Source: Piezodorus guildinii
Taxonomy: Eukaryota; Arthropoda; Insecta; Hemiptera; Pentatomidae
Length of the DNA stretch: 64,000 nt
Direction of reading: 5' to 3'
Assembly (NCBI GenBank): GCA_023052935.1
Contig: CM041292.1
Span: 149,162,939-149,226,938, forward strand
This document shows, piece after piece, positions 33,201-43,769 of the stretch. The notes below the pieces were generated by a model. That model made no database searches, was not told the origin of the DNA, and saw only the letters and a list, made by a program, of their open reading frames with translations. The number at the start of each line of letters is the position of its first letter. The first letter of the stretch is position 1. The position numbers were made by a program, and so were the translations under genes.

Positions 33201-36200
33201 AAAAACTACAGATTATTTTGTTTGCGGTTTGGCGAATTCAATTTGATAAATAAAATAATTTAAATTAAAATTGCTACAAATCACGAAAGAGGTTGATAGA
33301 GACTATGTTGAATGGGGTTATATAAAATAAATACAGGTGAATAGCAATGATCTATTTTGTTTATGATAAATAAAAGATAATTATTTCATGTCAGATATCA
33401 ATTTTATTTAATCTATGTTACAATAGCATACCAGTACCAAGTAGCTACATTCAAATTATTCAATAACATTGTTTTATCTTTTAAACATAACCTTTGTATA
33501 TCATCTTTATTCCTTTTCAACTTATATGCGTATTTCCTTCAATTTTGGGTGAAGCCTTCCTCCAGAAAAAAACGTGTTTTTTTTTGGGATCCAGTAATCC
33601 AGGATCCTCGTTGCCAACTTATATGTATGTTGTCATAACTGGAAACTATGGAGTGAATGTATATTTTATAAATAAGAACGCGTGTAGCCTATCGACACAC
33701 ACTTATATTTGAATTAATAATTACATATGTAATATATGGGAAGGTTACTGTGAGCCAGTGTTGCCACAGTAAAACGAATTTGATTTTACGTTTTAGAAAA
33801 ATATATTTTGCAAGCATTTAGAATTGTAATAATAATAGATAAAAATCTGGTGGGCACAACACACAACTTTCACTTACCTTCGTTGTTAGAAACAACTTAA
33901 GAATTTTTAAATATATGTAGAGATAAAAATAAATTGTTAAAGAATTAATTAAATTGAATTTCAAAAGGAACATGTGTTTTATTAAATAATCTATTACATT
34001 TTTATCTACAATAATCAGTTAGTGTTAGGGGTAATCACCTCCAACTCAATGTCAAGATGCTGACTAGAGACCGGATTTTCGTGCAGTGAAAAGCCGCAAA
34101 ATGCTAAAAACAAAAGTAATTTTTATAGATTACACCGTAAATTATAACAAGGAAGAATTTGTTGTAAATGTTTTAGAAAAAGCGTCTGGGATTTTCACAC
34201 CTCTTTGATTTTGACTGATCACAAGCAATATAAACAGTTTTTCCCAATAGATCTAATCTCGGGATAATTAGATATTCAGTTTTTATTTTTCGACGGGACA
34301 CTTGTTACCTTTTCGGCATTATTTATTAATTATAAATTCTGAGATTTCAAATCGCACTTAAAACTAAATACTCAGAGATAATTCTGAAGAATCTCAAACA
34401 GAGGATTCGGTATGACAACAATGAATTTATTCGAATTATCACAGTAGTAGCTAATTCAAAAGTGGAGTTAAATGAAAAAAATCTGGTGCACGCAACACAC
34501 GACTTTCGCTTACCTCGGTTGTTAAAATCAATTAAAGAATTTTTAAATACATTTAGTGCTAAAAAAGTTTAAAAATTAATTAAATTGAATTTCAATAAAA
34601 ACATGTGTTTTATTAAATAATCTATCATACCATTTATACCATGAACGGGATAGCTTTGACTAGGTTTGAAGCTGAAACACACAAGCAAAAAAAACGTGCA
34701 AAATCATGGAAATCCGGTCTCTAGTGATCACACTAGGGGAGCTCTGCTTCTTTGGCCGCCAGGTGGCAGTACGGTCATGAATTTCCCTTTACAGGAACCA
34801 GAAACAATTAGTTTTATCGGTTTTTCATCACTCTCCCATACCTTTTACAATTCCGTGTGTCAGATAATATTTTTCCTAAAATCTTTAGCTATGCAACGGT
34901 ATATTATACATCTATATTACTTTTATTTAGTTCAAAAACACAAAAATTGCACAAACAATTATATTTGCACTTTCTTCTTTATTTGTTTATCGAATTCGCT
35001 CAACTTGCATATTTAGCCGTTATTTACAAATGCTAATAAGATGATGTGCCTAATTTTTTTAAATCTACAAAATCAAAGATACTTTGAAGAAAAATATTTA
35101 AAATATCGGTATTTAAGCGATATTAGTCTATTTCAATCAGAATGAAATATACATCCTATTAAAGCCCATCAAATTTTGCATCGACAAATAGATTTTAATC
35201 AAAATTGTTGGAGCTGTTATCGAGAAAATCGTAAAAATTTGCAAAATGCATAGTATAAAGTGGCTCTTTTAGTTGGCCGATTTTAATGGAAATGTTGCTG
35301 TAACATCTCGGGCGTATGGATGTCTTAAATATGAAATTTCAGTTTCGTACAACTTACCGTTTTTGCGCTAGACACAGAGACCTTTTTTTTAAGGGACTTG
35401 GTTATTTGGACTCAGGAGATTCTAATTATTTATAAGTATTTCCGTCGAAAACTGGAAGCTGAAAATTTTCACGATCGCAATACTTCCCCTTATTATATAT
35501 TTCATATATAGGTAGGTGAAAGTAAAAACTATCTTATCTTTTATGTTATACCGAATAACTGATACGAAGTTTTATCAAAATTGATTCAGTAATTTCAGAG
35601 TTTATCGCGAACATACATTGTGACACGAGATTTGTATATATCCTAGGGCCATCTGTAGGGTTTGGATATCTAACCCTACAGATGGCCCTAGGATTATTTT
35701 GAGAAAATGAAAAAAGGGGACCGTAAAATGGCTCCCGAAGCATGCGATATCAGGAAAATAATTGAAAATCCTTACCCTTATTAAACCTGGATAGGAAAAA
35801 TTTAGGGCTCACGCTACAGCACCTTCGGATTAGCCGCAGTAATATAATGCTCAATGAAAAAACAATAACAAGATTTAATAAAAATATTTATTTATTTATA
35901 TAAAAACCTACTATATATAATATATTACTATAAAACTAACTATATAAAATGAGGTCAAGAAATTATGAAATTAATTGAATAAATTATGAAATTGATTGAA
36001 TAAATTATGAATTTGATTGAAAGAATTATGAATTTGAAGGAAAAAGTTAAGAATTTGATTGAAAACATTCTGAATTTGACTGAAAAAAGCTATAATAACT
36101 TTTGGCGTCTCAAAAATACCGTCTTAATTTTTAAGAACAGGTAAAATTTCGAAAACTGATGTAAGAGCCAATATGTATCCATCTTTAACTTCACATTGCA

Positions 36201-39200
36201 ATTTATTTGAAAAAAAATAAAGATTAAAATAATCACACTAGTTTAACTGCTGGCAGATATTCTTCAACTGATTGTAAGGAACCTTCCAACATAGATCTGA
36301 CTACTATGAAAATTTGATCCATCCTTTAAGTAATCGTAAAGGATTTTTCTCAAAATGCATACTTCCTTCTGCTTTATTTTCTCCTAGAGGAAATGGTTTA
36401 TTTAGATTTATTAAATCCGTTTTAATATGATTTATCAGGAAAACTCTGAAATAGTTACCGCCCAATTTGTCTTTTTTCAGTAGTATACAATATATATATA
36501 CAAGGATCTTAGAACAGAGGCTGAGAAAACAAATTGAAAAGAATTTAGAGGAAGAACAAGCCGCGTTCAGACCCCAGAGACAAACCCTAGATCATATTTT
36601 CTCATTACGTATGATTGTGGAGAAAGCTTGGGATAGAGGAAAGAACATTTAATTGGCTTTTTTGGATCTTAAGGTGGCCTTTGATTCTATCCCAAGAGAA
36701 GAAATATGGTCATCCCTCCGTAACAAAAACGTTTCCAACAATCTTCTTTCAACTATACAATCGGTGTATCAGGATCCCAAAGGAGTTGTTCGATTGAATG
36801 GCATGGAATCTCAACCATTCCTTTTCACGAAAGGAGTAAAACAGGGAGATAGCTTGAGCCCACTCCTATTCATAGCGTTCATGGACGATATCATTAAAAT
36901 ATGTAAGAGAAGAACTCCCAGAGCGGTGGTTGGGTATCGAAATCTAGTCCCAGTACTGGCGCAATTCGTTTATGCTGACGACATTGTGCTCATTGCGGAT
37001 TCCCAGGAAAACCTCCAAAAAGCTGTTATAGAATGGAGAGAGGAACTACACAGAAAGGGCATGGAAATAAATGCCGCCAAAAGTGAGGTGATGCAACTCG
37101 GAAGGACGATCGAGGACATGATTGTAACCTGTAATGGAGAGTTGCTAGAATGTGTAGAAACCTATCAATACCTAGGAATCTTAATAAGTCGTGATGGCAA
37201 GCTAGATATAGAAATCGGAAGTCGAATTGTCCGACTTAATATAAAAAACAAACAAAAAAACACAACGAAAAACAAACAATATCCGTCCATCCGATAATCA
37301 GTATCGCAGACACGTCAAATGGGCAGACGATAAACTATAAACGGTTAAATGTTTTACTATTTTTTTCTTTATAGATGGCTGAGATATTGAAGTATGAACC
37401 CTGAAGTTAGTCCTCCCTTTTTAATCCAGGTAATCTAATTACAAAATTAGATTAAACATCGATCTTTTATTTTTATTTTACCAAGGCCTTCATGCCTTTT
37501 TTCCCCAATTATGTGGTAAAGACCCCTTAATCTTCCTTATGGATTTTTTCTAATCCCAGGCAACTCGAATGAACCTGTGGAAGAATCCAGAATAGGAAAA
37601 ATAATTGCAACTGCCGATCATGCAGCCTCCTAATTCAACTACATACTGATAACAATAAATTCAAAGACCACTCTTCACTCCTAGAATTGAAGGATGTTCA
37701 TCAACTTCTTCAGAATTAATTGAGTGTTTTGATTTAATGGGGGTTATCTTCCTATTTACTCACTGGTTTCTTGCCTTCACTTTATTCACAAAAGGTGAGT
37801 TTCCAATAGCATTTTTACTGTTCCAGTTCTTTATCAGACTTACATAATAGACCAAAAACTTTTTTATTTTTTATTAAGTGGACTTTACGCATTAAAACAA
37901 AGGAATATCATCTTAATTACAACAAAAATTACCATTTCACGGTTTTCTTCTTTCTTTTTTCCCTCATCTTTCTTTTTGACTTCTTTTTCATATTATATCT
38001 TTATTCTAAATGACAAAGATATGAGATTCTGCACTCTCATAAATTATGTACAAGGTTGGTGCTTTTCAGTGCACATGGACAGTGACGTTAATATCACCTT
38101 CAGTAAGTGTACTTTTAAGGTAACATAAGTCATTGGGGCTAACGAATCCTCACCTCAACCCCATAATGTCTAGAAATGAGGATACAAATCAACTTTCTGG
38201 CATATTTAAGCAAATAATTTTGTTTCAAATTATATCATAAAAAAAAAAATTAATTTCATGGTTGTTTTAGAAATTTTCACATTTGGACAGACATATTCTC
38301 AGTACCAATAATTCTGGCTTACTTCACAGGAACCATTGTCATTGCTCTGAGTTTGATATCACTAAGCTCTGTAAGTTTATACTTTCTTTGTTCTTATTAT
38401 TTTATTGTTTGAGATAATTATTGAATGACAATGTCTCACTTAGTTAATAAGTAATACAACATTATTGAGAATTTTAGATGAAAAATAGCAAATACTACAA
38501 TGATCATAGCAGACTTTCATTGTCCGAAAATATTGTATGTATTTTTTTTTTTAAAATTCTGTTTCACTTATAAGTAATTATAGGCCCTATTTTTCTGAAC
38601 CTCTTCATATGTAGGATTGTTTATTATATGCATGTTTCATTGTTTGATCTTATCATTCTGAAACCTCTCCAAATAATTAATTTTAAAAAATAAAAGTCTG
38701 ATTTGTTAAGTTTTAATAATTATCACTGCCTCAAAAATGTCACAATCTGGTCAGACACAATTATTAATATTCTAAATAAATATAATGTTGTTCTACAACA
38801 AATCTCAGGTTGATAACAATTTAATTTCACTTTAGATATAAGAAAAAGTAATATGGATATTTTTTTGGATTTTAGTGGGTTGAACTTCCAGGGACTACAA
38901 TATCAGCATTAATACTCTGTGCCTGTGAAGTTGGTTATATGTATCTGTTCTCCATATTTAGTCAGAGGTTGACTGACTTGGTAAATTAATCGATACTTGA
39001 TAATGTTTTGTATTTCTTAAAATCATTAGATGACATATTTAAAAATTATGGTGCAGGAATCACTTAACTTTACATACCTCTACGCTTGAAATACTATCTA
39101 AACTTTTAAAAGTAATTGTAAAAGTTTTCATAAAAAGTCTATATATTTAATCTACAAGATAAAATCTGTTTTTATGAATTATTTAAAAATATATATATTT

Positions 39201-42200
39201 TTTTCAATTACTTAACCTACATGTTTTGGTAATTCTTCACTGACATCTATAATTTTATCTGCTCCATAATATAATTTACTAAAATTCACAACAGTATGCA
39301 TTGTTCTTATTACTCTTGTTCTTGAAAATGTGTATTTTAGCATTTATATCAATGGCTGCAAATAGACCTCGTTCAATATATTATCTTCAATTTATTTTTT
39401 AAACTTTCCACTTCTTTTTCTATTTTATTATTGTTATCAATATTTTCTTTTCTATATATCCCTAATTCATCTATAAATTATTGTTCTTGGTTAAATAATT
39501 TATTTCTTATCCACTTATCTTCTTGCTTTTCAAACTTACTTTCATTTGCTATTCTATATTCTTTTAACTCATTTTTTTGAGCATCTATTTCTGTTCTTAA
39601 ATCTTTTTTCTAAATAATGCAATTTGTTATCAAATTATTCATTAATTTCTTAGGAAATCTTACTTACTTCTTGTTTAACTACATTAATTTTACCTAATAT
39701 TTCGAAAATTTGTTATTGCTTTCCTTAGAAACTTCATCTATTTTGTTAGATAATTGTTGGTTTTCATTTGAGACTTTTTTTTTTTTTAAATTTTGTTCAA
39801 ATTTATTATCTAGCTGTTTTATATTTTGTCGGTTTTTATCAGATTTTTTTTCTAATTTATTTTTTTTTAATTATAACTGTAGAGTAATATATTTCAAAAT
39901 TTGTTCTAAATTATTTTCCCTTATGTCTAAATTATTTACACTACTATCCTGTGAACTTATCGCTTTATCTTTTATATTTGATTGTTCAACACTATTTTCA
40001 ATTTTATCACTCTCATATCTCTCCACCACAATTAGTTCATCTATTTCATCTAAGATTATATTAAGTTTTACTTTTTTGTTTTCCATTTTTGACTAACAAC
40101 TATTTACTATAATCTCTAACCAACTTTTAATGACGCTTTCTAATTTCACCTTAGCCAAAGATTCTATTAATTTGTCCCTGTTTGGGCGTCAAATGTTATA
40201 TGAGCAATTCTCAGCAAAACGTACAATCGGGTGCTTCTTTCTTGAAAATTGTTGAATTTTCGGTCCATCCTATTTTTTGTGACCTATATATGAAATATGA
40301 TCTGATTTAGCACTCAGTAGAGCTTGATTCGGTGTAATTATCAAAATAATTAATTCAATTAATAATTGATTAATTAATTTAAAATAATAATTATTCCATA
40401 AATCAGAAAGTGAGCTAATGACGATCTAGTGGTGAGCCAATGATTTTTGGAATGATCTCCCGAAAGTTTTTGAACGTCTAAAAGGTTTAGGACAGTCCTC
40501 GCCTCTTGCATCTGTTAAATATTTTAAAAAATTAGCTTCTATATACGATCAGCACCCGATTGAGTACGATAAAGTGTGAACCAGAAGGTTCTTCATACCA
40601 GAGCAGTAGGTTCAAAGGAAAATTAAAAAAAACAACCGTTTCATCATTGGCTGAGCTTCCAAAAAGTTTTCTCTCCAAAACAAAGTATCAAAATAAAGAA
40701 GCACATCAATCTACTTAGTAACCTTAACCCTATCACGGAAAAATAGAAAATTAATCAATTAAAAATAACTAGCAGAGGTAGAGTGGGTGCGACAAATGAC
40801 GCCAATAAAAATACTCTCACTCACTAGCGTACGTCTTCCCTCCTTGCCACCGTGAAGGATACAGAAGGCGGGTATAAACCTCTTAGTCGGCTTGCCAAAG
40901 GTATAACGGCTTTTGCGAGCCTTTTCCTTTTTATAGCTTGAAGGAAGATCACGGCGACAAAAACCGTTTGGGGTGCGCAAATGACGCAAAATCCCTTGGA
41001 CAATTTCAGTTTTATTTATTTGAAACGGATATAACCAACTGTTTTAAAAACCTGCAATTCTGTATTCTGAAACTATAGAGTGTATGTATGAACGCAATGG
41101 ACCAAACCAGTAAAATCTTTCCAGCAACTTGACTGGGTACCACGTTGAAGTTGGCAAAGTCTGATTTGGACAGGGTGAGCCAATGATTTTTCGGACATTT
41201 ATTTAAAATTTTCATACAGGAATAATTCATTGATTTGAACTTATGAATGTGCACCAAGTAGAGCAGAAAAATTTCTACTAGAAAAGAAAACAAAGTTGTA
41301 AAAATACCAGTTTCAGTACGAGGGAAATCGTTTGGACAGCGTTTGTACGTTTCGTTGAGAATGGCCCATAACATTATATTTTTTAAAAGTAATACTATTT
41401 AATTTTTTAATTAAAAATTAATGGTAATTTTAGGAATTTCGAATTAATAACTCTGAGTCCTGGCTAAGATTAAAAACAAACTTATATTCTTGAAGAAACA
41501 TACTAAAATATAAAACATAACTTAAATTAAAAACTTAAACAATTAAATTTTGAATATATAAAAGAAAATTATAAATTATCTGATTGAGCTGTCTTCTGTT
41601 GATTCTCCATTCCTATTTTTCAAAATGTTGTCTTCAAATTTATTAACTTGCACGTATTATTAGCACACTGATGATGGTGGGTGTCCAACCACATGTCTTT
41701 AGCGTCTTGCTTTGTCGACGGCTCACAATAGAAGAGAGAGATTTCCAATAACACACTAGCCTGCATCCATTTTGATCGACTGTCCACAACATAAGAGCGA
41801 CCCTTGCCGGAACCCAGGCCGTATTCCCGTATTTCGATTATTTTTTTTCATTGGCCGATCACCTCGCGCCTTCTTGACCTTTCTCAATTCTTTTTTCTTA
41901 TTGGCCGATCATCTTGTGCCTTCTTGATTTCGCTCAATTCTTATTATTTCTACCTAATTAATATATCACGATGGATCTGACCATGGATCTGAAGGTGATG
42001 GATCTGACCACTTGCTAAATACCAACGTGAGACCGACCCTTAAGAAGGTATCGCCAGAACGAACCAGTTGATTGAAAAAGAAAATTGAAGTATGAATATT
42101 AAGTTCTAAATTGCAGGAATGAGAATACTCCCTAGCTAAGGAAGTATATTCAATGTACAGCGGCATATCTTTTGGATTACTTGAGTTTAGAGTATGAAAT

Positions 42201-43241
42201 GGTTGGTATGTGTCCAGAGAATGAATGAATAGAGGACAGGAATAAGTATTTATCGTGGAAAGCCAGTAAGATAAGTTCTAGGGAAAGGCCAAAGGGAAGA
42301 TGGTTGGATAAATGGGGCAATCCAAAAAGTACAAAAAGGCATTAATAGAACAACAAAATTGTTAATAACAAGCACAATCTATTTATTCTATTCTCACGCT
42401 ATCCAAGGATCTCGTCAATTCCCTTATGTCATATTCCGTTACTTCAATTCAATTCAACATCCATTTCCACCTAACTCTATAATAACCTCTACGAAGTATC
42501 TTTCCAACAGTATCTATTGTAAAATAATCATTTTTCTCCTTAGATATCTAAAAAGATCGTAGGTTCCATGGATTATTCCATCCTCAAAATACTCTCCAGC
42601 TGCTAGTATCACAAAGTTTTTGGTGAATGTAGAGCTTTCTGCTGGGCTAAAGATAAGATTGACCATTGGTTGACATGATCATAAAACAGTTAGTAGAATT
42701 ATCAATATGAAATGGAGAGAGACCTACCAAACCACTTTACAATAAATGTTCATATAATTTATAAGAAGATTGATTCATAAACTTTTAGAACTTGGTAACG
42801 CTGACTTTATTTATTTATTGGTTTGAAACAAATACTGATAAAACTAAACAAAACTGAAAATCCTGCTGTAAAATTAAAATTTGGTTCTATTTTAAAATTA
42901 ATTAAAATAAGTAGTAACAAATATTATTTAATATGTTCTTACAGAATGAAAAACTCAGGTTTGAAATCTACTGTATAAAATGGTATCTCTGTGATAATGA
43001 TGTAAAACTGAATTTGAAAATATTCCAAGAGGTTACACTAAGACCTATGACATTAATGGCTGGAGGATTGGTTCCTGCTAATATGGATACTTTTGCAAAA
43101 GTATGATGTTTATATTATGATTAAAACTAAGTTTTTATATTAAAATTAAGTTTTTACTCATATATTTTTGTATTTTATTTACAGGTGATAAACAGTTCAT
43201 ATTCCTACTACAATCTTGTCACAGCTTTCGATATTGCCTAA
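29436..43241 (+). CDS. Odorant receptor copy 2, five exons, complete
   Basis: Joined exons 29436-30292, 38271-38370, 38876-38980, 42945-43100 and 43185-43241 give 1,275 nt, 424 residues plus stop. All four introns are GT-AG with phases 2, 0, 0, 0. The protein fits insect odorant receptors, ligand-gated channel subunits of olfactory neuron dendrites that work with Orco. Hydrophobic segments include IIIYLSILVFHFIILG, FLLVQLCIILVIF, LLLMIPILVGMAVCAIMV, VLQLYFAILVGGTIGVGGF, VPIILAYFTGTIVIALSL and ISALILCACEVGYMYLF. The C-terminal signature is clear: FEIYCIKWYLCD, LRPMTLMAGG, TFAKVINSSYSYYNL. Start: the ATG used by copy 3 is lost here, so I use the next in-frame ATG (MSAESNDE), present in both. 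Introns are stuffed with transposons, but no exon is hit. Confidence 0.88.
30735..31330 (+). repeat. Rep-1 copy in intron 1 of receptor copy 2
   Basis: Shares with 590-1945 the sequence AGCTTTCCAGCGGTATATTATACAT and the closing ATACATAGGTAAGTGAAAGTAAAA. A (CA)-rich microsatellite has grown inside at 31080-31193. Confidence 0.65.
31080..31193. repeat. CA-rich microsatellite
   Basis: Imperfect CACACA repeat over about 114 bases. Open frames over it are repeat artefacts. Confidence 0.9.
31331..31869. other. AT-rich intron sequence
   Basis: No gene or recognised repeat. Confidence 0.35.
31870..31990 (+). mobile_element. tRNA-derived SINE, copy 1
   Basis: AAGTCACCTGTTTTGCAGTAGCTAGCATAACA, then GGTTGCAGGTTCAAACCCGTAGATGG, with a clean RNA polymerase III B box (GGTTCAAACCC at 31925-31935). 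It matches the inverse of 32457-32532. The tRNA part does not fold into a full cloverleaf that I can see. Confidence 0.6.
32072..32418. mobile_element. 347-bp inverted-repeat (MITE/foldback) element
   Basis: The left arm (32072 to about 32172) and the right arm inverted (32418 down to about 32304) agree over about 100 bases. Both open GATATATATTTGGCCGTTT and both contain ATATTTACTTTTACA and GTTTCAGCCTCT. The AT-rich flank hides the target duplication. No coding capacity. Confidence 0.75.
32457..32532 (-). mobile_element. tRNA-derived SINE, copy 2
   Basis: On the - strand: GGTCACCTGTACTGCAGCGG, CTAGCATAGCAGCC, then GCGGGTACAAACCCGGCAGATGG. This is the same family as 31870-31990, with a slightly altered B box. 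Confidence 0.6.
32588..33130 (+). repeat. Dispersed repeat with CGGCTTTGCTCGCG start
   Basis: ACCAGCTGTAACCCACGGCT and TTGCTCGCGAATATT match the inverse of 16925-16965. The body is AT-rich. Coding is not seen; the right limit is a guess. Confidence 0.4.
33131..33842. other. AT-rich intron sequence
   Basis: No recognised gene or repeat. Confidence 0.3.
33843..34040 (+). repeat. Rep-1 5' end fragment
   Basis: AATCTGGTGGGCACAACACA, ACTTTCACTTACC, and the ACATGTGTTTTATTAAATAA run match 34478-34625 and 61755-61870. The copy breaks off near 34040. Confidence 0.6.
34478..35525 (+). repeat. Rep-1, most complete copy (about 1.05 kb)
   Basis: It opens AATCTGGTGCACGCAACACA and CGACTTTCGCTTACCTCGG, and closes TTTCATATATAGGTAGGTGA AAGT. 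In other copies the ends read ACTTTCACTTACCT and AGGTAAGTGAAAGT, a 14-bp inverted pair near the termini. An extra segment (about 34640-34800) is not in the other copies. No protein is encoded. Confidence 0.65.
35640..35694. repeat. Perfect 23-bp inverted repeat (hairpin), 9-nt loop
   Basis: Arms 35640-35662 and 35672-35694 pair perfectly (core CTAGGGCCATCTGTAGGG). The arm resembles the end of the SINE copy at 32457 (GGGCCATCTGCCGGGTTT). No T-run suggests a terminator. Confidence 0.9.
35961..36088. repeat. 21-bp minisatellite, about six units
   Basis: Units close to AATTATGAATTTGATTGAATA repeat about six times with drift. Later units (GTTAAGAATTTGATTGAAAA) resemble the 21-bp units in the foldback arms at 59300-59460. 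Confidence 0.8.
36089..36439. other. AT-rich intron sequence
   Basis: No gene or recognised repeat. Confidence 0.3.
36440..37300 (+). pseudogene. RTE-like LINE reverse transcriptase fragment
   Basis: A truncated reverse transcriptase: RILEQRLRKQIEKNLEEEQ, AAFRPQRQTLDHIFSLRMI, then TAA at 36650-36652, then in the same frame AFLDLKVAFDSIPREEIW. GVKQGDSLSPLLFIAFMDDI and the intact active site QFVYADDIVLIAD follow, then ETYQYLGILISRDG. After about 37230 the frame runs into low-complexity Lys/Asn sequence. The 5' and 3' parts are missing. The motif set fits the RTE clade or a close relative. It lies in intron 1 of receptor copy 2, same strand. Confidence 0.75.
37301..37443. other. Intron sequence shared with receptor copy 3
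   Basis: From 37396 (GAACCCTGAAGTTAGTCCTC) the intron matches 62450 on in copy 3. Confidence 0.5.
37444..37839. mobile_element. 396-bp insertion in intron 1 of receptor copy 2
   Basis: Copy 3 reads CTAATTACATAATAGACC without interruption at 62485-62510. Here the same sequence is split after CTAATTACA by 396 bases and resumes TTACATAATAGACC, leaving TTACA on both sides (37439-37443, 37840-37844). The insert has no coding motif or clear inverted ends. Confidence 0.6.
38271..38370 (+). CDS. Odorant receptor copy 2, exon 2
   Basis: 100 nt between GTTGTTTTAG and GTAAGTTTAT. Codes NFHIWTDIFSVPIILAYFTG and the rest of a membrane segment ending SLISLSS. Nearly identical to 62900-62999 of copy 3, including the splice sites. 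Confidence 0.9.
38876..38980 (+). CDS. Odorant receptor copy 2, exon 3
   Basis: 105 nt (35 codons, phase 0 on both sides) between TTGGATTTTAG and GTAAATTAAT. Codes WVELPGTTISALILCACEVG and on to FSQRLTDL, the sixth membrane segment region. Confidence 0.88.
38981..39349. other. Start of intron 3, AT-rich
   Basis: No gene or recognised repeat. Confidence 0.3.
39350..40086 (-). pseudogene. Decayed gag-like frame of the long-LTR retrotransposon
   Basis: From ATG 40086 on the - strand the frame reads MENKKVKLNIILDEIDELIV and is open for 71 codons. After a stop it goes on as Lys/Asn/Gln-rich helical sequence (KKNKLEKKSDKNRQNIKQLD). It starts about 88 nt after a primer-binding-site-like sequence, where gag is expected. 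It is charged and probably coiled-coil. No zinc knuckle or capsid motif was identified, so 'gag' rests on position. Confidence 0.4.
40174..40191 (-). promoter_or_regulatory. Primer-binding site, lysine-tRNA type
   Basis: On the - strand TGACGCCCAAACAGGGAC lies 2 nt inside the LTR end. By eye it differs at two of 18 positions from the known lysine-tRNA primer-site consensus used by several retroelements. Confidence 0.75.
40194..41373 (-). mobile_element. 5' LTR (1,180 bp) of an Osvaldo-like LTR retrotransposon
   Basis: The segment starts TGTTATGGGCC and ends CATATAACA on the - strand, so it has the TG...CA ends of an LTR. A primer-binding site follows 2 nt downstream and a gag-like frame after that. 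The ends are unusually extended inverted repeats: about 33 bases match imperfectly between the two termini (CAATTCTCAGC / CCATTCTCAACG, AAACGTACAA in both). A TATA-like box lies at 40927-40936. Long LTRs plus a lysine primer site are known in the Osvaldo/Ulysses group of gypsy elements. No 3' LTR was found, so this is a 5' remnant inside intron 3 of receptor copy 2. Confidence 0.65.
40927..40936 (-). promoter_or_regulatory. TATA-like box within the long LTR
   Basis: TATAAAAAGG on the - strand, in a GC-richer part of the LTR, at a plausible place for the U3 promoter. Confidence 0.4.
41374..42169. other. Intron 3 sequence with a 50-bp direct duplication
   Basis: TTTCATTGGCCGATCACCTC, GCGCCTTCTTGACCT and CTCAATTCTT at about 41847-41892 recur in slightly changed form at about 41895-41942. 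Nothing else recognised. Confidence 0.4.
42170..42350 (+). pseudogene. LINE ORF2 C-terminal scrap (RTE/CR1 type)
   Basis: SSRERPKGRWLDKWGNPKS near 42275-42330 matches the basic 'GRPKxRWxD' tail seen at the C-terminus of many LINE polyproteins. Upstream EYEMVGMCPENE is consistent with 'GHVARMxE'. It may belong to the family at 36440. Confidence 0.45.
42945..43100 (+). CDS. Odorant receptor copy 2, exon 4
   Basis: 156 nt (52 codons) between GTTCTTACAG and GTATGATG. Codes the family signature FEIYCIKWYLCD, LKIFQEVTLRPMTLMAGG and ANMDTFAK. Confidence 0.9.
43185..43241 (+). CDS. Odorant receptor copy 2, exon 5 and stop
   Basis: 57 nt after TTTATTTACAG. Codes VINSSYSYYNLVTAFDIA and TAA at 43239-43241, matching the conserved 'xxSYSxxxLL' end of insect odorant receptors. 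Confidence 0.9.
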   Translation: MINSSYSYYNLVTAFDIA

Positions 43242-43769
43242 TTGTAATACAAAATATAATGCTGAAAAACTTCTAATTAAAATAGGATAGGTCATACAAT
43301 AGTATATGGAAACTACTAATATATCAAACATCAACCTGACAATGAAGAAAACCAAAATAATTCATTAAGAAAATCCTAGATCGTTATATAAATGACATAT
43401 AGGCTCCTGAGATATTTACAAAAACTAGAAGTATGGAAGTATCTAAAAATAATATGTGCAAGGTGAAGCACATATTTATATGAAGTCCTTATTACATTTA
43501 GTTAAATTGTATTGATGCTTAAAGAGTTATACTAATGAAACTATGTAAGCTAAAACAATAAAAAAATAAGAAATGCAAGATTCAAATACCAGATCTAGGA
43601 GCACTAACCCATTTTTCTTCTTCACGCTTTAAGAAAAATCATAATACTGTTACAAAATACTGTTATTTTGAAATAACATTGATTGTTGTTATTTTTTTTT
43701 TAATTTCTTCATTTTTTATTCTGTAACAAATATTCTTTAAAGAAAAATTGTAAAACCTATTTAATAGTG
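43242..43769 (+). other. 3' flank of receptor copy 2 with a possible poly(A) signal
   Basis: AATAAA at 43557-43562, about 316 nt after the stop, is the first plausible signal. The rest is AT-rich to the gypsy-type LTR. Confidence 0.4.

Noticed and set aside
34478..35525. Rep-1 as a Helitron or a known DNA transposon
   Set aside because: No TC start or CTRR end, no transposase, and true ends are not established.
39710..40096. 128-codon + strand frame, Ser/Phe-rich
   Set aside because: It is the opposite strand of the Lys/Asn-rich gag-like remnant; the - strand has the primer site and LTR context.
42359..42562. 67-codon + strand frame
   Set aside because: No motif; follows a LINE scrap and is likely chance.
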